This document shows, in pieces, positions 1 through 6,580 of a stretch of 9,088 nt of DNA; within the stretch, counting starts at the first letter, position 1, and the number at the start of each line of letters is the position of its first letter. The position numbers and the translations under genes are program-made. This stretch comes from Chrysiogenia bacterium (GTDB lineage: Bacteria > JAGRBM01). Under the pieces are notes generated by a model. That model saw only the letters and a program-made list of their open reading frames with translations, made no database searches and had not been told where the DNA came from. The stretch spans positions 1 to 9,088 of the forward strand of contig JAGRBM010000390.1 in NCBI GenBank assembly GCA_020434085.1, given 5' to 3'.

Positions 1-2078
1 ACCTGCGCGGGCACCGGGCCGGTCTCCACGGTGACGGACGTGCCGTCCACCGCGGTCTTGATGAGCTCGGGCATGATGTTCGTCGCGAAGGTCAGTGATA
101 CGGCTTCCTGGGAGGCCGGGTTCGAGAGGTTGAACACCAGATCGTCGAAAGTCGCGACGCCCGCGTCGAGGGTCTGCGTCGTCGTGCCGGTAAAGGAGCC
201 AGCCGACATTTCCGATACGGTCACCGTATTGGTGTTGTTGGAAGTGATCACATTGTCGTTGACGTCGAGCACGCGGACGGTGAAGTCCTCCCACTGCACG
301 GTGTCGGTCGCGGGGGTCGTGGGCGCCGTGCCGAAGGCCAGGTGGTGGGCCGCGCCGTGTGTGACGTTGAAGGCGCTCGAATCAGCGTTGGTGGAGCCGC
401 CGCTGGCGCGCAGCTTGGCGCCGGTTCCCACCTTGGTGAGATTCACGCCGGTCCAGGTGGCGACGCCGCTGGTGGTGGTGGCCTGGTCCGACATCTGGTC
501 GGTCTCGAGAACGGGCGTCGTGGCAAAAGTCCCGCCGTTGCGGGTCAGCGTCATTACCGTGCCGTCGGTGACGTTGTTGTCGTATTCATCGTGCACGCCG
601 ACTTTGACCTCAAAATCATCGGCAGAATCGGTACTGGTGGAGGCCGGCGGCTGTTTACCGCCATCGGCCATCGCAAAGGAAATCGAATACACCGGTCCGG
701 GAACGATGTTGAAGCTCGCGCTGTCGGCGGTGGTCATGGTGGCCATGTGCGTGGCGCGCAGGACGTAGCCCGAGCCGACCTTGTCGATCCCCACGCCGCC
801 GAAGGTGGCCGTGCCACCCGCGCTGGTGGAGACGGTGGTATTGGTCGCGCGCAGGGTGCCGGTGCCCGGGTTGGTCTGGATGCTCAGCACGATGTTCTCG
901 CCGGCCACCGGGTTGCCGAAGGCATCGGCGGCATCGACGGGCACGCTCATGGTCGAGGTCGATTCCAGGTTCTGGCTCATACTCGGCGCGCCCGAGAAGC
1001 TCAGGCTCGAAATGGCCGCCGGGCTGACGGTCACCATCACGTCGGTGATGTCGGGCAACAAGGTGGTGGTGAAGTCGAGGGTCACGTCCTCGGCCTTGTT
1101 GTAGACAAGGTTGTCGAAGGTGGCCACGCCGCTGGTGACCGGCTCGGTCAGGGTCGAGCCGCCGGTGAAGCCGTCGCCCGTCGTGACCGAGGCGCTGATC
1201 ATGGTGGAGTTATCGGTGGCGACCGCGTCGCCGAAGCAGTCCTGGACCTCCACGGTGACGGGCATGGACGAACCGTCGGCCCACGCGACGCCGGCGGTCT
1301 GGCCGGCCGCGGGCGCGTTGCCGAACGCGATCTGCGTTGCCGTGCCGGCGGCGCCGCACTGCACGTTCACGTTGACCGAGCCCGGCAGCGTCGTAATGGT
1401 GCCCACGGTGGTGCTGACGTCGAGGTCCACGGACTCGATGGCATCAAAGGAGAGATCGTTGAAAGTGGCCACGCCGCTCACGAGCGCCTTGGTCGCGTTG
1501 GTGAACGCGCCGCCGCCCATGGCCAGCTTGCCGATGGTGACGTTGCCCGAAGCGCCGGTGACCACGTTGCCCAGATTGTCGCGGGCCTCGAGCGTGAAGG
1601 TCGTCCAGGCCTGATCCACCACCGCGGTGCTCGCGGGCGCGGTGCCGTAGGCGAGGGTGACGGCGGTGCCGGGGTCAACGACCACCTGCCTGCCGGAAAT
1701 CCCGTCGAGCTCGGGCGTCGTGATGTTGAAGGTGAGCGTCTGCGCGGTCTCGGTGCTGAAGACAAAGGTCGCCATGCCATCGGAGTTGGTGACGCTATTG
1801 GCCGCGCCGCCGTTGGCACCCACAATGGTCCCCTGCGGGGAGACGAAGGTGACGTTGATGACCACGCCCGGGGTCGGCACGTTCGCGCCTGCCGCGTTCT
1901 GCAGCTCCACGGTGAAGGTGAAGTTCTCGCCCGCGGCCACGTTGGCCGGCGGCTGCGTTGCGAACCCGAGCTTCGTCGCGCCCGCGGCAATGGCCGCGTC
2001 GGTACCGCTGCAACCGCTGCCCAGAACAACCAGAGACAGGGCCGCCAGGGCCCACCACTTCGCAAGAATCGCTTTCAT
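1..2078 (-). CDS. Large lipoprotein with tandem Ig-like (Big_1/invasin-like) repeats, 3' end outside window
   Basis: Open from ATG at 2078 to the left edge with no stop: 692 complete codons. The N-terminus is a lipoprotein signal: MKAILAK, a hydrophobic stretch (residues 8-19), then LGSGC with Cys23 as the probable lipidated residue. GGAG at 2085-2088, six bases upstream, supports this start. Six repeats of 105-114 residues follow, at about 24-137, 138-242, 243-354, 355-461, 462-575 and 576-687; a seventh begins at 688. Most repeats have a D-x-(F/L/Y)-G-N-x-V-like strand and then a GVATF(D/N)(D/N)L-like strand, separated by short PG/HG/TG linkers, as in bacterial Ig-like repeat proteins. Repeat 6 has 22 Thr and 8 Ser in 112 residues. 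Besides Cys23 the only cysteines are 241 and 281. Probably anchored in the outer membrane and exposed at the surface or in the periplasm, as an adhesin or structural repeat protein; the ligand is unknown. Family fold confident, role not. Confidence 0.88.
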   Translation of the reverse strand, partial: MKAILAKWWALAALSLVVLGSGCSGTDAAIAAGATKLGFATQPPANVAAGENFTFTVELQNAAGANVPTPGVVINVTFVSPQGTIVGANGGAANSVTNSDGMATFVFSTETAQTLTFNITTPELDGISGRQVVVDPGTAVTLAYGTAPASTAVVDQAWTTFTLEARDNLGNVVTGASGNVTIGKLAMGGGAFTNATKALVSGVATFNDLSFDAIESVDLDVSTTVGTITTLPGSVNVNVQCGAAGTATQIAFGNAPAAGQTAGVAWADGSSMPVTVEVQDCFGDAVATDNSTMISASVTTGDGFTGGSTLTEPVTSGVATFDNLVYNKAEDVTLDFTTTLLPDITDVMVTVSPAAISSLSFSGAPSMSQNLESTSTMSVPVDAADAFGNPVAGENIVLSIQTNPGTGTLRATNTTVSTSAGGTATFGGVGIDKVGSGYVLRATHMATMTTADSASFNIVPGPVYSISFAMADGGKQPPASTSTDSADDFEVKVGVHDEYDNNVTDGTVMTLTRNGGTFATTPVLETDQMSDQATTTSGVATWTGVNLTKVGTGAKLRASGGSTNADSSAFNVTHGAAHHLAFGTAPTTPATDTVQWEDFTVRVLDVNDNVITSNNTNTVTVSEMSAGSFTGTTTQTLDAGVATFDDLVFNLSNPASQEAVSLTFATNIMPELIKTAVDGTSVTVETGPVPAQ

Positions 2079-2084
2079 GAATCA

Positions 2085-2088
2085 CTCC
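2085..2088 (-). promoter_or_regulatory. Ribosome binding site of the Ig-repeat lipoprotein gene
   Basis: The minus strand reads GGAG six bases before the ATG at 2078. This is a normal Shine-Dalgarno distance, and it fixes the start directly in front of the lipoprotein signal peptide. Confidence 0.65.
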
Positions 2089-2190
2089 AAAGTGCGCCGC
2101 GCTCGCGCAGCCGCGCCGCGTCCCCGCCCATGGGGAGCTCGGCCAGAATCGGGATACCCACCCGTCCGAAGAAGAATCGGAACAGGTACA

Positions 2191-2219
2191 AAGGTAGCGC
2201 GCGCGCCTGAAATTCGCAA
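2191..2219 (-). promoter_or_regulatory. Weak candidate promoter for the lipoprotein gene
   Basis: On the minus strand TTGCGA (2219-2214, 4/6 to the -35 consensus) is followed after exactly 17 bases by TACCTT (2196-2191, 3/6 to the -10 consensus). It faces the lipoprotein gene with a leader of about 100 bases. The spacing is right but the boxes are poor, so a chance match is quite possible. Confidence 0.22.
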
Positions 2220-2302
2220 AAAGCCCAGTGATTTGGCGCACCTTGCACACGCAGCCCGGCGCACGAAAGGCCGAAATAAGTGAGAAAATAAGGCGGATCG
2301 GG

Positions 2303-2323
2303 CCGCTCGCCGAAGGCGAGCGG
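2303..2323. repeat. Perfect 9-bp inverted repeat, 3-base loop
   Basis: CCGCTCGCC (2303-2311) and GGCGAGCGG (2315-2323) are exact reverse complements around GAA. On the plus strand only TTT follows, and no plus-strand gene ends upstream, so it is a poor terminator candidate. It could be a dispersed REP-like element, an operator for the divergent pair, or a transcript-end structure for leftward read-through. It lies 62 bases before the TMTC-like gene. Confidence 0.7.
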
Positions 2324-2368
2324 TTTGGTGGGGCTAGGATTGGTGCTGGCGTGGTTTGGGCTCGCGGC

Positions 2369-2374
2369 TATAGT
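2369..2374 (+). promoter_or_regulatory. Candidate -10 box of the TMTC-like gene
   Basis: TATAGT lies 11 bases before the ATG at 2386. No convincing -35 is seen at 16-18 bases upstream, and no Shine-Dalgarno precedes the ATG. If real, transcription would begin about 3-5 bases before the start codon, giving a nearly leaderless message. Confidence 0.3.
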
Positions 2375-2385
2375 CGCATGTTCAA

Positions 2386-4278
2386 ATGAACCGTCTGATG
2401 ACCAGCACAGTTGCCGCGTTTGCGCTCACCGCGAGCGTGTCCGTAATTTCAGCCCTGGGTGGCTTCTTCCTCTTCGACGACTACCCCAGCATCGTCCACA
2501 ACCAGGCTGTCACGCTCTTCGATCCCGGATCGCTACACAGCTGGTGGTTGGCAGCCTTTGGCTCACCCGCAACCCTGCGGCCGGTTTCCTATCTAAGCTT
2601 CGCAATCCAGTGGTGGTTCTCTCCGGAGAATCCTGCTGCAATGCGCGTGGTCAACATCCTGTTACATACCGGAGCGGCGGTATTCGTCTACCTGGGCCTG
2701 CGCGAGGGCCTTCGGCTGCTGCGCGAGAGCGTCGAGACTGCCGATGAGCGGCTCGCTTTGCTCGGTGCACTCCTGTGGGCGCTGCACCCGGTGCAGACCC
2801 AGCCGGTGAACTTCATCGTTCAGCGCATGACTCTCCTGGCCGGTCTATTCGCAGTGGCGACGTTCTGGCTCTACTTCCGGGGCCGCAGGACCGGGCAGCG
2901 CCGCTGGTATGCCTGGGCCGCCGGGGCGTATGGGTTGGCGCTGCTGAGCAAGGAGAATGCGGCGGTCGTGCCCGTTGTCTTGGTAGCCTGGGAGTGGCTG
3001 CTCGGGCCCGAAGAGGCGCCAGCGGCACGAAAGCGACGCTTCCTGTGGCTACTGGCTGCTTGCGCCCCGCCGGTCGCCATGGCGGGAATTTATGCGGCCA
3101 CCAGCAGCAATCATTTTGCCCTTGGCGCGCTTCCCAATCGGGATTTCACCCTGTGGGAACGAACTCTCTCTGCTCCCCGGATGTATCTGCGCTATGTCGG
3201 ACTGCTCTTCTGGCCCTATCCGCAGGCACTCGATTACGGGCTCCAGCCAAGCCGCTCGTTCCTGGATCCCTGGACAACCCTGCCCGCGTGGGCTGCCATG
3301 GGCGCGGTGCTGGCCGCCATCTGGAAATGGCGGGGCCGCTGGCCAATCGCGGCCTTTGCCGTGCTGGCCTTCGTTCTGGCGCTCGCCCCGGAGAGCACCT
3401 TCCTCAACCTCGAACTCTTCTACGAGCACCGGCTCTACCTGCCCAGCGTCTTTGTTCTCCCGCTTGTCCCGTGGGGCGTGCAGGCGTTGCTGGGAAGATT
3501 TCGCATGGACGCGCGCGGCGTTGCGGCTGCGATGGGGGTTCTGCTCGCTCTGGCCGCGGGGCGGACCTGGGCGCGCAATCTGGACTGGGGAGACGAGATC
3601 CGGCTCATGGAGAAGAATGTTGTGGCCTATCCCGATAACCACCGCGCCCGCGAGAACCTAGCAATGAGCCTGCGCCTGGCAAAGCGCCTCGAAGAGGCGG
3701 AAGCGCAAGCCCGTGAGGCGATTGAGATTGCGCCAGGATCGGCAAGAGCATACATGGTGCTCGGCGAAATCTTGATTGACGAGGGGGATAGCCAACAGAG
3801 CAGAGCCTCATTGCAGAAGGCATTACAGCTTGATTCCAGTCTCATTCGGGCAAAGCTCGCGCTGGCGAAATCTTTCGGTACGGGCGGTGATCACGAGCAA
3901 GCCCTGCGCTATGCGCGAGAGGCCGTGGCGGAAAACTCGAGACACCCTGAAGCTCAGCTCTATCTGGGAATTGAGCTGATGGAACTCAAGGAATTCGAGA
4001 AGGCCATCTCTCATTTCAGGATCGCGGCTGAACTTGATCCGAAGAGCAAGGATGCTGTCTACAATCTGGGGCTGGCGTATGCCCAGGCAGGCAATGAGCA
4101 AGCTGCAATTGATGCGTGGAGACGCGCCGACGAAATCGCGCCGAACCAGCCGGACGTGCTGCGAAATCTCGGCATTGCCCTCCATCGGCAGGGAGACCGG
4201 GCACAGGCCATGTTATATTTTCAGAAGGCCTGTATCGCGGGGGATCAGCAGAGCTGCGGCATTGTGCAGCGTAGATAG
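2386..4278 (+). CDS. TMTC-like multi-spanning membrane protein (GT-C type) with six C-terminal TPRs
   Basis: 630 aa. Residues 1-400 carry about ten hydrophobic segments. Family landmarks are the acidic loop motif FDD with a later Asn (F30-D31-D32, N39) after the first segment, RPVSYLSF (65-72), NILLH (90-94), HPVQTQPVNFIVQRM (134-148), LSKEN (187-191), and the EHRLYLP block (347-353). This is the arrangement of the bacterial relatives of eukaryotic TMTC1-4, GT-C-fold proteins that O-mannosylate beta-sandwich domains from a dolichol-linked sugar. Residues 418-621 are six consecutive TPRs of exactly 34 residues, ending in QSCGIVQRR. The predicted job is transfer of sugar from a polyprenyl carrier to an exported protein, with the TPRs binding partner or substrate. 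Activity, sugar and substrate are unproven, and many bacterial members are annotated only as TPR proteins. The start is ATG 2386 (ATG 2398 possible); a TAG at 2371 blocks any earlier start, and there is no Shine-Dalgarno. The C-terminal half looks less GC-rich than miaB/proS. Confidence 0.87.
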   Translation: MNRLMTSTVAAFALTASVSVISALGGFFLFDDYPSIVHNQAVTLFDPGSLHSWWLAAFGSPATLRPVSYLSFAIQWWFSPENPAAMRVVNILLHTGAAVFVYLGLREGLRLLRESVETADERLALLGALLWALHPVQTQPVNFIVQRMTLLAGLFAVATFWLYFRGRRTGQRRWYAWAAGAYGLALLSKENAAVVPVVLVAWEWLLGPEEAPAARKRRFLWLLAACAPPVAMAGIYAATSSNHFALGALPNRDFTLWERTLSAPRMYLRYVGLLFWPYPQALDYGLQPSRSFLDPWTTLPAWAAMGAVLAAIWKWRGRWPIAAFAVLAFVLALAPESTFLNLELFYEHRLYLPSVFVLPLVPWGVQALLGRFRMDARGVAAAMGVLLALAAGRTWARNLDWGDEIRLMEKNVVAYPDNHRARENLAMSLRLAKRLEEAEAQAREAIEIAPGSARAYMVLGEILIDEGDSQQSRASLQKALQLDSSLIRAKLALAKSFGTGGDHEQALRYAREAVAENSRHPEAQLYLGIELMELKEFEKAISHFRIAAELDPKSKDAVYNLGLAYAQAGNEQAAIDAWRRADEIAPNQPDVLRNLGIALHRQGDRAQAMLYFQKACIAGDQQSCGIVQRR

Positions 4279-4300
4279 TGCTTTCTCGATGTAAATTCTG

Positions 4301-4350
4301 CGGTCCATCTCGGTTCATTTCGGACCATCGTGGACCATCGTGGGTCACGC
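4301..4350. repeat. Five-unit 10-bp-period tandem array
   Basis: Units begin at 4301, 4311, 4321, 4331 and 4341 with no gap. The first four fit the consensus YGGWCCATCK well: units three and four are identical from the second base on, and unit two has two C-to-T changes. The fifth keeps only TGG and TCA. The period matches one DNA turn. The array ends three bases before a -35-like hexamer, so it lies upstream of the promoter of the next gene. It may be an activator or repressor array, or a decaying minisatellite. Confidence 0.7.
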
Positions 4351-4353
4351 CCC

Positions 4354-4381
4354 TTGATCGGTCGACGACAATCCCCATACT
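4354..4381 (+). promoter_or_regulatory. Candidate sigma-70 promoter for the 187-aa exported protein gene
   Basis: TTGATC (4354-4359, 4/6) and CATACT (4376-4381, 4/6) are separated by 16 bases. Predicted transcription starts near 4388, leaving a leader of about 34 bases that contains the GAGGTG ribosome binding site. The position directly after the 10-bp array and before a gene with its own Shine-Dalgarno makes it more credible than the hexamers alone. Confidence 0.42.
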
Positions 4382-4410
4382 GGGAATGGACGTCCTGCTT
4401 GGGCGAGGGT

Positions 4411-4416
4411 GAGGTG
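4411..4416 (+). promoter_or_regulatory. Ribosome binding site of the 187-aa exported protein gene
   Basis: GAGGTG, with GAGG seven bases before ATG 4422. It selects this ATG over the in-frame ATG at 4437, which has no such site. Confidence 0.65.
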
Positions 4417-4421
4417 CTGCG

Positions 4422-4985
4422 ATGACAAGCAACCCGATGCGATTCCTGATTCTTCCTTTTCTGATCCTTGCCGCGATGCTCGTGCGGCCGGGACCGGCGC
4501 GAGCTGCGGAGTTCAGTTCCGCAGGGGTGGTGCCGGTTGTCGGAAAGAACTGCAAGGAAAGCGGCGTGCAAAAATCCCCCGACGGCGTGTTCGCCCTCTA
4601 TGTTTTTTGTGATGATGCGGCGGGTGTGCATGTAGGCATTGTGTGCGTGAAGCTGGAGTGCGAGCGCTACGTGAGATGGGACGCGGCAAATCGGTTCTGG
4701 CAGGAAAAGGAATGGGCTTCCGATGTCAGGGAATACGTGTGGCTGGATGGTGGTTCGCGCCTGTTGGTTGGTACTTCCGAGATTTACGGGACCGGGCTGT
4801 GCTATGTCCTGGACATTCCCACTCGATTGGCTACCGCTCTGAAATTGCCCGAAGAACTCGGAAAGTATGTCGAGTGTTCGATTAAGGCCATTTCGAACGA
4901 CGGCAGCAAAGCGCAGGTTCAGGTCGCCGTGCCGCATGCCCGGCACGACATCGAGGTTGAGATTCCCCCGGCGCCATCCCGCTAG
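4422..4985 (+). CDS. Unrecognised exported six-cysteine protein
   Basis: 187 aa; I do not recognise a named family. Residues 1-28 are a typical Sec signal peptide (R7, hydrophobic 8-21, cleavage after ARA or ARAA at 28/29), so the mature protein should be periplasmic or secreted. There is no lipobox. The mature part has six cysteines (44, 63, 75, 80, 127, 152), an even number that would allow three disulfides. Short turns SPDG (52-55), LDGGSRLLVG (108-117) and SNDGS (158-162), each leading into a beta-rich stretch, recall blades of WD40/PD40-type propellers, but about 160 residues is too short for a full propeller. It has its own ribosome binding site and a candidate promoter. It follows the TMTC-like gene by 143 bases and ends just before miaB, with 48 bases to the preferred miaB start. 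Coding status is well supported by the start signals and signal peptide; function is unknown. Confidence 0.8.
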   Translation: MTSNPMRFLILPFLILAAMLVRPGPARAAEFSSAGVVPVVGKNCKESGVQKSPDGVFALYVFCDDAAGVHVGIVCVKLECERYVRWDAANRFWQEKEWASDVREYVWLDGGSRLLVGTSEIYGTGLCYVLDIPTRLATALKLPEELGKYVECSIKAISNDGSKAQVQVAVPHARHDIEVEIPPAPSR

Positions 4986-5033
4986 GCGCCCGTGTTGACT
5001 CCCCGGACCTTTGGACCCATTTTTGGCCCCGCG

Positions 5034-6494
5034 ATGAGTGAGCGATCCGCACAACCCGGTTCCCCCGAGCTCTCCGCGGCAGAGGCCGAGGATCTCGACC
5101 GCGTGCGCGTGGCGGGCGGGGCCCGCGCAGCGAGCGAGACAAACGCGGAAGCCGCCGCCGGCGGCAAGCGGCTGTATCTGGAGACCTACGGGTGTCAGAT
5201 GAATGATCGCGATTCCGACACGCTGGTGTCCCTGCTGGCGGCGCACGGCTACGGGCTCACCGACGATCCGGCGGTTGCCGATCTCATCTGCGTGAACACG
5301 TGCAGCGTGCGCGCCAAGGCCGAGGACAAGACCTGGTCGGAGCTCGGGCGCTACCGCGTGCTCAAGGAAGAGAACCCGGCGCTTCGCATCGCCATGGTGG
5401 GCTGCGTCGCCCAGCAGGTGGGCGAGGACGCGGTGGGCCGCGCGCGCTATCTCGACCTGGTGGTCGGCACCCACAACATCCACGCGCTGCCCGAGATGCT
5501 TGCCGAGCGCGAGCGCACCGGCCGCCCGGTGGTGCGCGCGGATTTTCACGCCGAAGAGCAGAAGATCTTCCGCCCCGCCGAGATCGATGCGTCGGGGCGG
5601 CTGCAGGCCTTTGTGAACATCATGGTGGGCTGCGACCACCAGTGCACCTACTGCATCGTGCCCATGACGCGCGGCCCCGAGATCTCGCGGGCTCCAGGTG
5701 ACGTGCTCTCCGAGGTGCGCGCGCTGGCGGGGCAGGGCGTCAAAGAGATCATGCTGCTCGGCCAGAACGTGAACTCCTACGGCAAGCAGTGGGCCCACCT
5801 TGGAAAAGAAGGAGGCCCCGACTTCGGCGAGCTCGTCTTCGAAGTCGCCAAAGTCGAGGGCGTGGAGCGCATCCGCTTTACCTCGCCGCACCCGATGAAC
5901 GTGGGCGAGACGCTCTACCGCGCCTTTGCCGCGTGCGAGAAGCTCCAGCCGCACATTCATCTGCCGCTGCAATCGGGAAGCGACGCGGTGCTGCGCCGCA
6001 TGAAGCGCGAGTACAAGGTGGAAAAATTTCTCGAAGTGGTCGAGAAACTGCGCGCGGCGCGACCGGGAATTTCGATTACGACCGACATCATCGTGGGCTT
6101 TCCCGGCGAGAGTTCCGAAGACTACGAGGCAACCCTCGCCGTGATGGAGCGCGTGCGTTTCGATGGCGCCTACTCCTTTGCCTACTCAAAACGCCCCGGA
6201 ACGCCTGCCCTGAAGCTTGACGGGGACGTTCCGGCGGAGTTGGCGAAGGAGCGCCTTCGTCGGTTACAATCCCTGCAGGAAGAGATCAGCGCCGAAGTCG
6301 CCCGCAACATGGTGGGCCGCGTGGAGCAGGTGCTGGTCGAAGGGCGCAGCCGCCGCCGCGAGGACCAGGTGAGCGGGCGCGCCGGCAGCAACTGGACCGT
6401 CAACTTCGACGGTCCTCCCTCGCTCATCGGCCAGGTGGTGGCCGTCGAGATCACCGAGGGGCTTCCCCACACCCTGCGCGGCAGGCTGGTCTGA
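5034..6494 (+). CDS. miaB: tRNA-2-methylthio-N6-isopentenyladenosine(37) synthase (MiaB)
   Basis: Radical-SAM methylthiotransferase that converts i6A37 to ms2i6A37 in tRNAs reading U-starting codons. With the start at ATG 5034 it is 486 aa. The N-terminal UPF0004 domain has the three cluster cysteines in TYGCQMN (C54), NTCSVR (C90) and VGCVAQQ (C124). The radical-SAM cluster motif is CDHQCTYC (C200, C204, C207). GQNVNSYG and TDIIVGFPGES follow, and a TRAM RNA-binding domain fills about 424-486. GCQMN marks MiaB rather than RimO or MtaB. An oddity is that about 44 Ala/Glu-rich, probably disordered residues precede the conserved KRLYLETYGC. GTG 4992 in frame would add 14 residues. I prefer ATG 5034 because the extra residues (LTPRTFGPIFGPA) look non-coding; neither start has a clear Shine-Dalgarno. 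TTGACT (4995-5000) and CATTTT (5018-5023), 17 bases apart, could drive a nearly leaderless transcript. Probably co-transcribed with the nuclease gene 86 bases downstream. Confidence 0.95.
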   Translation: MSERSAQPGSPELSAAEAEDLDRVRVAGGARAASETNAEAAAGGKRLYLETYGCQMNDRDSDTLVSLLAAHGYGLTDDPAVADLICVNTCSVRAKAEDKTWSELGRYRVLKEENPALRIAMVGCVAQQVGEDAVGRARYLDLVVGTHNIHALPEMLAERERTGRPVVRADFHAEEQKIFRPAEIDASGRLQAFVNIMVGCDHQCTYCIVPMTRGPEISRAPGDVLSEVRALAGQGVKEIMLLGQNVNSYGKQWAHLGKEGGPDFGELVFEVAKVEGVERIRFTSPHPMNVGETLYRAFAACEKLQPHIHLPLQSGSDAVLRRMKREYKVEKFLEVVEKLRAARPGISITTDIIVGFPGESSEDYEATLAVMERVRFDGAYSFAYSKRPGTPALKLDGDVPAELAKERLRRLQSLQEEISAEVARNMVGRVEQVLVEGRSRRREDQVSGRAGSNWTVNFDGPPSLIGQVVAVEITEGLPHTLRGRLV

Positions 6495-6545
6495 TTTTTT
6501 GGGGCGCGCATCGAGAGCGTGCCCACGCCGCCCGGAGCAATTTCC

Positions 6546-6567
6546 GCGCGCCGCCCATCAGGCGCGC
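6546..6567 (+). repeat. GC-only hairpin in the leader of the bifunctional-nuclease gene
   Basis: GCGCGCC (6546-6552) and GGCGCGC (6561-6567) are exact complements around an 8-base loop, ending five bases before the AAGGA ribosome binding site (6573-6577). No T-run follows, so it is not a normal intrinsic terminator. It could block upstream RNA decay, tune translation of the second gene relative to miaB, or simply be GC-rich spacer. Confidence 0.55.
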
Positions 6568-6580
6568 AAGGCAAGGAACC

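Larger units (their letters stand above)
2079..2385. other. Divergent intergenic control region
   Basis: These 307 bases separate the lipoprotein gene (leftward) from the TMTC-like gene (rightward), so promoters for both should lie here. I see no coding potential. Visible elements are a weak leftward promoter candidate (2191-2219) containing a (GC)5 run at 2197-2206, an A-rich stretch at about 2270-2291, a perfect 9-bp hairpin at 2303-2323, and a rightward -10-like box at 2369-2374. A shared region permits coordinated control of the two genes but does not prove it. Confidence 0.6.

Noticed and set aside
2197-2206. (GC)5 run as a Z-DNA element
   Set aside because: Ten alternating bases are too short to carry weight in DNA of this GC content.
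342-2210. Long plus-strand open frame (622 codons) opposite the lipoprotein gene
   Set aside because: The translation is Gly/Arg/His-rich with no domain. The opposite frame has a lipoprotein signal, a Shine-Dalgarno and six clear repeats. This is a GC-rich shadow.
2233-2247. Possible sigma-54 promoter (TTGGC...TTGCA)
   Set aside because: The GG and GC elements are 10 rather than 12 bases apart, which disrupts sigma-54 recognition.
4245-5972. Minus-strand open frame of 575 codons opposite the 187-aa gene and miaB
   Set aside because: It covers the conserved MiaB motifs on the other strand and has His/Leu/Ala-rich shadow composition without domains.
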